DNA from: Bacteroidaceae bacterium
Lineage (GTDB): Bacteria > Bacteroidota > Bacteroidia > Bacteroidales > Bacteroidaceae
Assembly (NCBI GenBank): GCA_016302965.1
Contig: JAEDMP010000029.1
Location: 1 to 26,177 of the forward strand
Length of the DNA stretch: 26,177 bases
Direction of reading: 5' to 3'
In this document: positions 24,949 through 26,177 of the stretch, in pieces
Layout of the letters: the number at the start of each line of letters is the position of its first letter
Numbering within the stretch: the stretch's first letter is position 1
Notes under the pieces: model-generated
The model's database searches: none
What the model was told of the DNA's origin: nothing
The model's input: only the letters and a program-made list of their open reading frames with translations
Made by a program: the position numbers and the translations under genes

Positions 24949-25016
24949 AGCTTTAACGATGTTTTAAATGTGAATTGTTTATTTTTTGAAATTTGTCTGC
25001 TTTTCTTGCCTGCCTC

Positions 25017-25292
25017 TTACTTCATCTTGGCGATGAAGCTCTTCGAGGGCTTGAATGCGGGGAAGTCGTGGGCCTCGATGAGGATGGTGGTGTTCTTGGA
25101 GATGTTGCGGGCGGTCTTGGGGGCACGGTGCTTCACGATGAAACTGCCGAAGCCGCGGAGGAACACGTCCTCTTTGCGTTCTGCCAGACTGTTACGCACT
25201 TCTTCCATAAAAGCTTCTACGGTTATGGCTACATCTCTTTTGGCCAATCCCGTCTCATTCACTATCTTATTGATAATATCCGCTTTGGTCAT
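25017..25292 (-). CDS. hup: HU-family histone-like DNA-binding protein
   Basis: Small nucleoid protein that bends and compacts DNA as a dimer. The 91 residues show the HU fold: helical N-terminus MTKADIINKIVNETGL, the core turn LRGFGSFIVKHR (44-55), the DNA-binding arm KTARNISKNTTI, and C-terminal FKPSKSFIAKMK. The arm has Asn-Ile-Ser where many bacterial HUs have Asn-Pro, so the usual intercalating Pro is absent, as is common in Bacteroidetes HUs. A -7 box and a 10-bp inverted repeat lie about 40-80 bases upstream. It is followed by the bS22-like gene and RNase G on the same strand. Confidence 0.95.
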   Translation of the reverse strand: MTKADIINKIVNETGLAKRDVAITVEAFMEEVRNSLAERKEDVFLRGFGSFIVKHRAPKTARNISKNTTILIEAHDFPAFKPSKSFIAKMK

Positions 25293-25330
25293 TTTTGTTT
25301 GATGTTTTTTGGGTGATTTAATTTTCGAGG

Positions 25331-25374
25331 TGCAAATATACTGATTTTCAGTGACAACCGAAAATATATTTGCA
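25331..25374. repeat. 10-bp inverted repeat upstream of HU
   Basis: TGCAAATATA (25331-25340) and TATATTTGCA (25365-25374) are perfect complements separated by 24 bases. Each arm contains a TAnnTTTG -7 box pointing outward from the repeat, one toward HU and one toward the amidase side. The spacer contains a smaller ACTGA/TCAGT inverted repeat (25340-25352). Confidence 0.8.
25333..25340 (-). promoter_or_regulatory. -7 box upstream of HU
   Basis: TATATTTG on the minus strand matches TAnnTTTG and gives a leader of about 35 bases. The nearest TTG (25357-25355) is 14 bases away rather than 19-21, so the -33 element is not convincing. Confidence 0.5.
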
Positions 25375-25507
25375 TTTTTTTTCTAAAAACTGCTCAATTT
25401 CTTGTCTTTTGGTCCCGTTTTTCCTCTTTTTCGGGCTGTTTTTTGTCGTAAAGGCTGCTTTTGGGTCTGCGATGGTTGTGGCTCCTGTCTTGTTCCCGCA
25501 TCTTGCT

Positions 25508-25557
25508 GCAGCCCCCCGTGCGTGACAGCCTGGGGGGGAGGCTGCCGGCACGGGGGG
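25508..25557. repeat. Nested GC-rich hairpin
   Basis: CCCCCCGTGC (25512-25521) pairs perfectly with GCACGGGGGG (25548-25557). Inside the loop CAGCC (25526-25530) pairs with GGCTG (25540-25544). An alternative pairing uses GCAGCC (25508-25513) and GGCTGC (25540-25545). No U-tract follows, so it is not a classic terminator. Confidence 0.75.
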
Positions 25558-25559
25558 AT

Positions 25560-25680
25560 GCTCGGGCGGAGGATTCTTAGGCTTTTGGGGCTCGGGCGGA
25601 GGATTAGGCTTTTGGGAGCTCGGGCGGAAGATTTTTAGGCTTGGGGGTTGCTCGGGTAGAGGATTCTTAGGCTTGGGGTT
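25560..25680. repeat. Four-unit degenerate tandem repeat at the amidase 3' end
   Basis: Four units of 28-32 bases begin at 25560, 25590, 25618 and 25650. Each starts GCTCGGG(C/T), has a GGA/GAAGATT-type middle, then TTAGGCTT and a G-run. The last unit overlaps the amidase stop codon, so the final residues (QPQA) are encoded inside the repeat and every unit carries the equivalent TAA. Confidence 0.85.
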
Positions 25681-26119
25681 GGAAGTAGGGGGAGTCGTTG
25701 AGATAGGCCAATTCCTTCGAGGGCTTGAAACAGGGGCAGGCTTTGGGCGTGGCTCCGGGCATCTCGTTGTGGCCCCGGATGACGGCTTTCGGAAACTGCT
25801 TCTTGAGTTTTATCAGGAGGTGGATGAGGGCAGCCCGCTGGGCCAGCGTGCGGGTGTCCTGTGGTCGGCCCTGTTCGTCGAGTCCGCCCTCGTAGCAGAT
25901 GCCGATGCTGCATCGGTTGAAGGGTCGGCAGTGGGCACCCACCTCGGTCAGCCGGCGGTGCTGGCTTACGCTGCCGTCCTTGCGGATGTAGTAGTGGTAG
26001 CCGATGTCGAGGAAGCCTCGGGCCAGGTGGTCGCGGCGCAGCTGTTCTATGGGATAGTCGCGGTCGCAGCGCGTGGCCGAACAGTGCAGGATGAGATAGC
26101 GTACGGCGTCGGCAGGCAT
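25667..26119 (-). CDS. N-acetylmuramoyl-L-alanine amidase, T7-lysozyme type
   Basis: Zinc amidase that cuts the bond between N-acetylmuramic acid and L-alanine in peptidoglycan. The 150 residues align by motif with T7 lysozyme: His12 (LILHCSA), GYHYYI (Tyr41), RGHNEMPG (His117), and Lys126/Cys128 (PKACPCF) complete the zinc and catalytic set. No signal peptide is visible from this start, as in phage-type enzymes and the many Bacteroidales chromosomal copies; how it reaches the wall is unclear. The frame stays open upstream to the window edge (at least 57 bases, ending RVETGIS before the chosen Met), so a longer N-terminus cannot be excluded. No phage genes are in view. The 3' end runs into a tandem repeat. 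Confidence 0.85.
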   Translation of the reverse strand: MPADAVRYLILHCSATRCDRDYPIEQLRRDHLARGFLDIGYHYYIRKDGSVSQHRRLTEVGAHCRPFNRCSIGICYEGGLDEQGRPQDTRTLAQRAALIHLLIKLKKQFPKAVIRGHNEMPGATPKACPCFKPSKELAYLNDSPYFQPQA

Positions 26120-26177
26120 CGAGATGCCGGTCTCTACACGGGTGAGGAGGTGGTCCTCGGTGGCGACGGGGTCGCCG

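Larger units (their letters stand above)
25293..25666. other. 374-base intergenic region between the amidase and HU
   Basis: It holds the HU -7 box and inverted repeat (25331-25374), an AT-rich stretch, a G/C-run hairpin region (25508-25557) and most of a tandem repeat (25560-25680). No protein gene is supported. Confidence 0.7.

Noticed and set aside
25402..25638. 78-codon plus-strand frame across the hairpin and repeat region
   Set aside because: Its Cys/Gly/Arg-rich translation simply mirrors the DNA repeat and G-runs; no start context.
25667..26177. Prophage or mobile element suggested by a T7-type amidase next to HU
   Set aside because: No integrase, structural, portal or lysis partner in view, and Bacteroidales carry many such amidases on the chromosome. 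The right edge cuts off the context.

Overview
The window looks like a stretch of core chromosome from a Bacteroidales bacterium, most likely the Prevotella/Segatella group. The signs are: a short ~290-residue Bacteroidetes-type primary sigma factor; promoters of the form TTG/TTTG-N20-TAnnTTTG; A-rich translation starts with little Shine-Dalgarno; DUF3078 and DUF5686 outer-membrane proteins; HU with the Bacteroidetes arm; and a 29-residue basic ribosomal-type protein between HU and RNase G. There is no tRNA, rRNA, CRISPR array, transposase or phage module. Genus is inferred, not proven.

Left part (1-5185). The N-terminal two-thirds of CTP synthase (pyrG, minus strand, GTG start, consensus promoter) runs off the left edge. 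It diverges from a DUF3078 outer-membrane protein on the plus strand. That gene converges on clpC through a 48-bp perfect palindrome acting as a shared terminator.

Minus-strand cluster (14520 down to 2609). Gene order is rpoD, DUF5686 barrel, addA, addB, clpC. The rpoD stop and the barrel start overlap as ATGA. The barrel-addA gap is filled by a 7-bp tandem repeat. AddA (helicase-nuclease) and AddB (nuclease with an Fe-S signature) form the double-strand-break resection enzyme. The cluster links housekeeping transcription, DNA repair and protein quality control. Co-transcription is inferred from spacing.

Plus-strand cluster (14887-19381). A LUD-domain protein with a clear promoter is followed by a soluble REC-HisKA-HATPase signalling protein, fabD, and a cytoplasmic GH13 enzyme. 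A 13-bp-stem terminator separates this from the minus-strand genes beyond.

Minus-strand genes (21819 down to 19474). A soluble HisKA-HATPase-REC hybrid kinase has a perfect promoter and a 10-base C tract in its leader. It is followed by a membrane-anchored endonuclease/exonuclease/phosphatase-family protein.

Right part (26119 down to 21933, minus strand). A T7-lysozyme-type amidase has a 3' end lying in a short degenerate tandem repeat. Next come HU, the bS22-like mini-protein, RNase G and a membrane GT2 glycosyltransferase.

I see no clearly new multi-gene system. The best leads are regulatory or structural: the heptamer array before addA, the homopolymer before the hybrid kinase, the inverted repeat upstream of HU carrying opposed -7 boxes, the repeat array at the amidase 3' end, and an unexplained GC-richer block upstream of rpoD.
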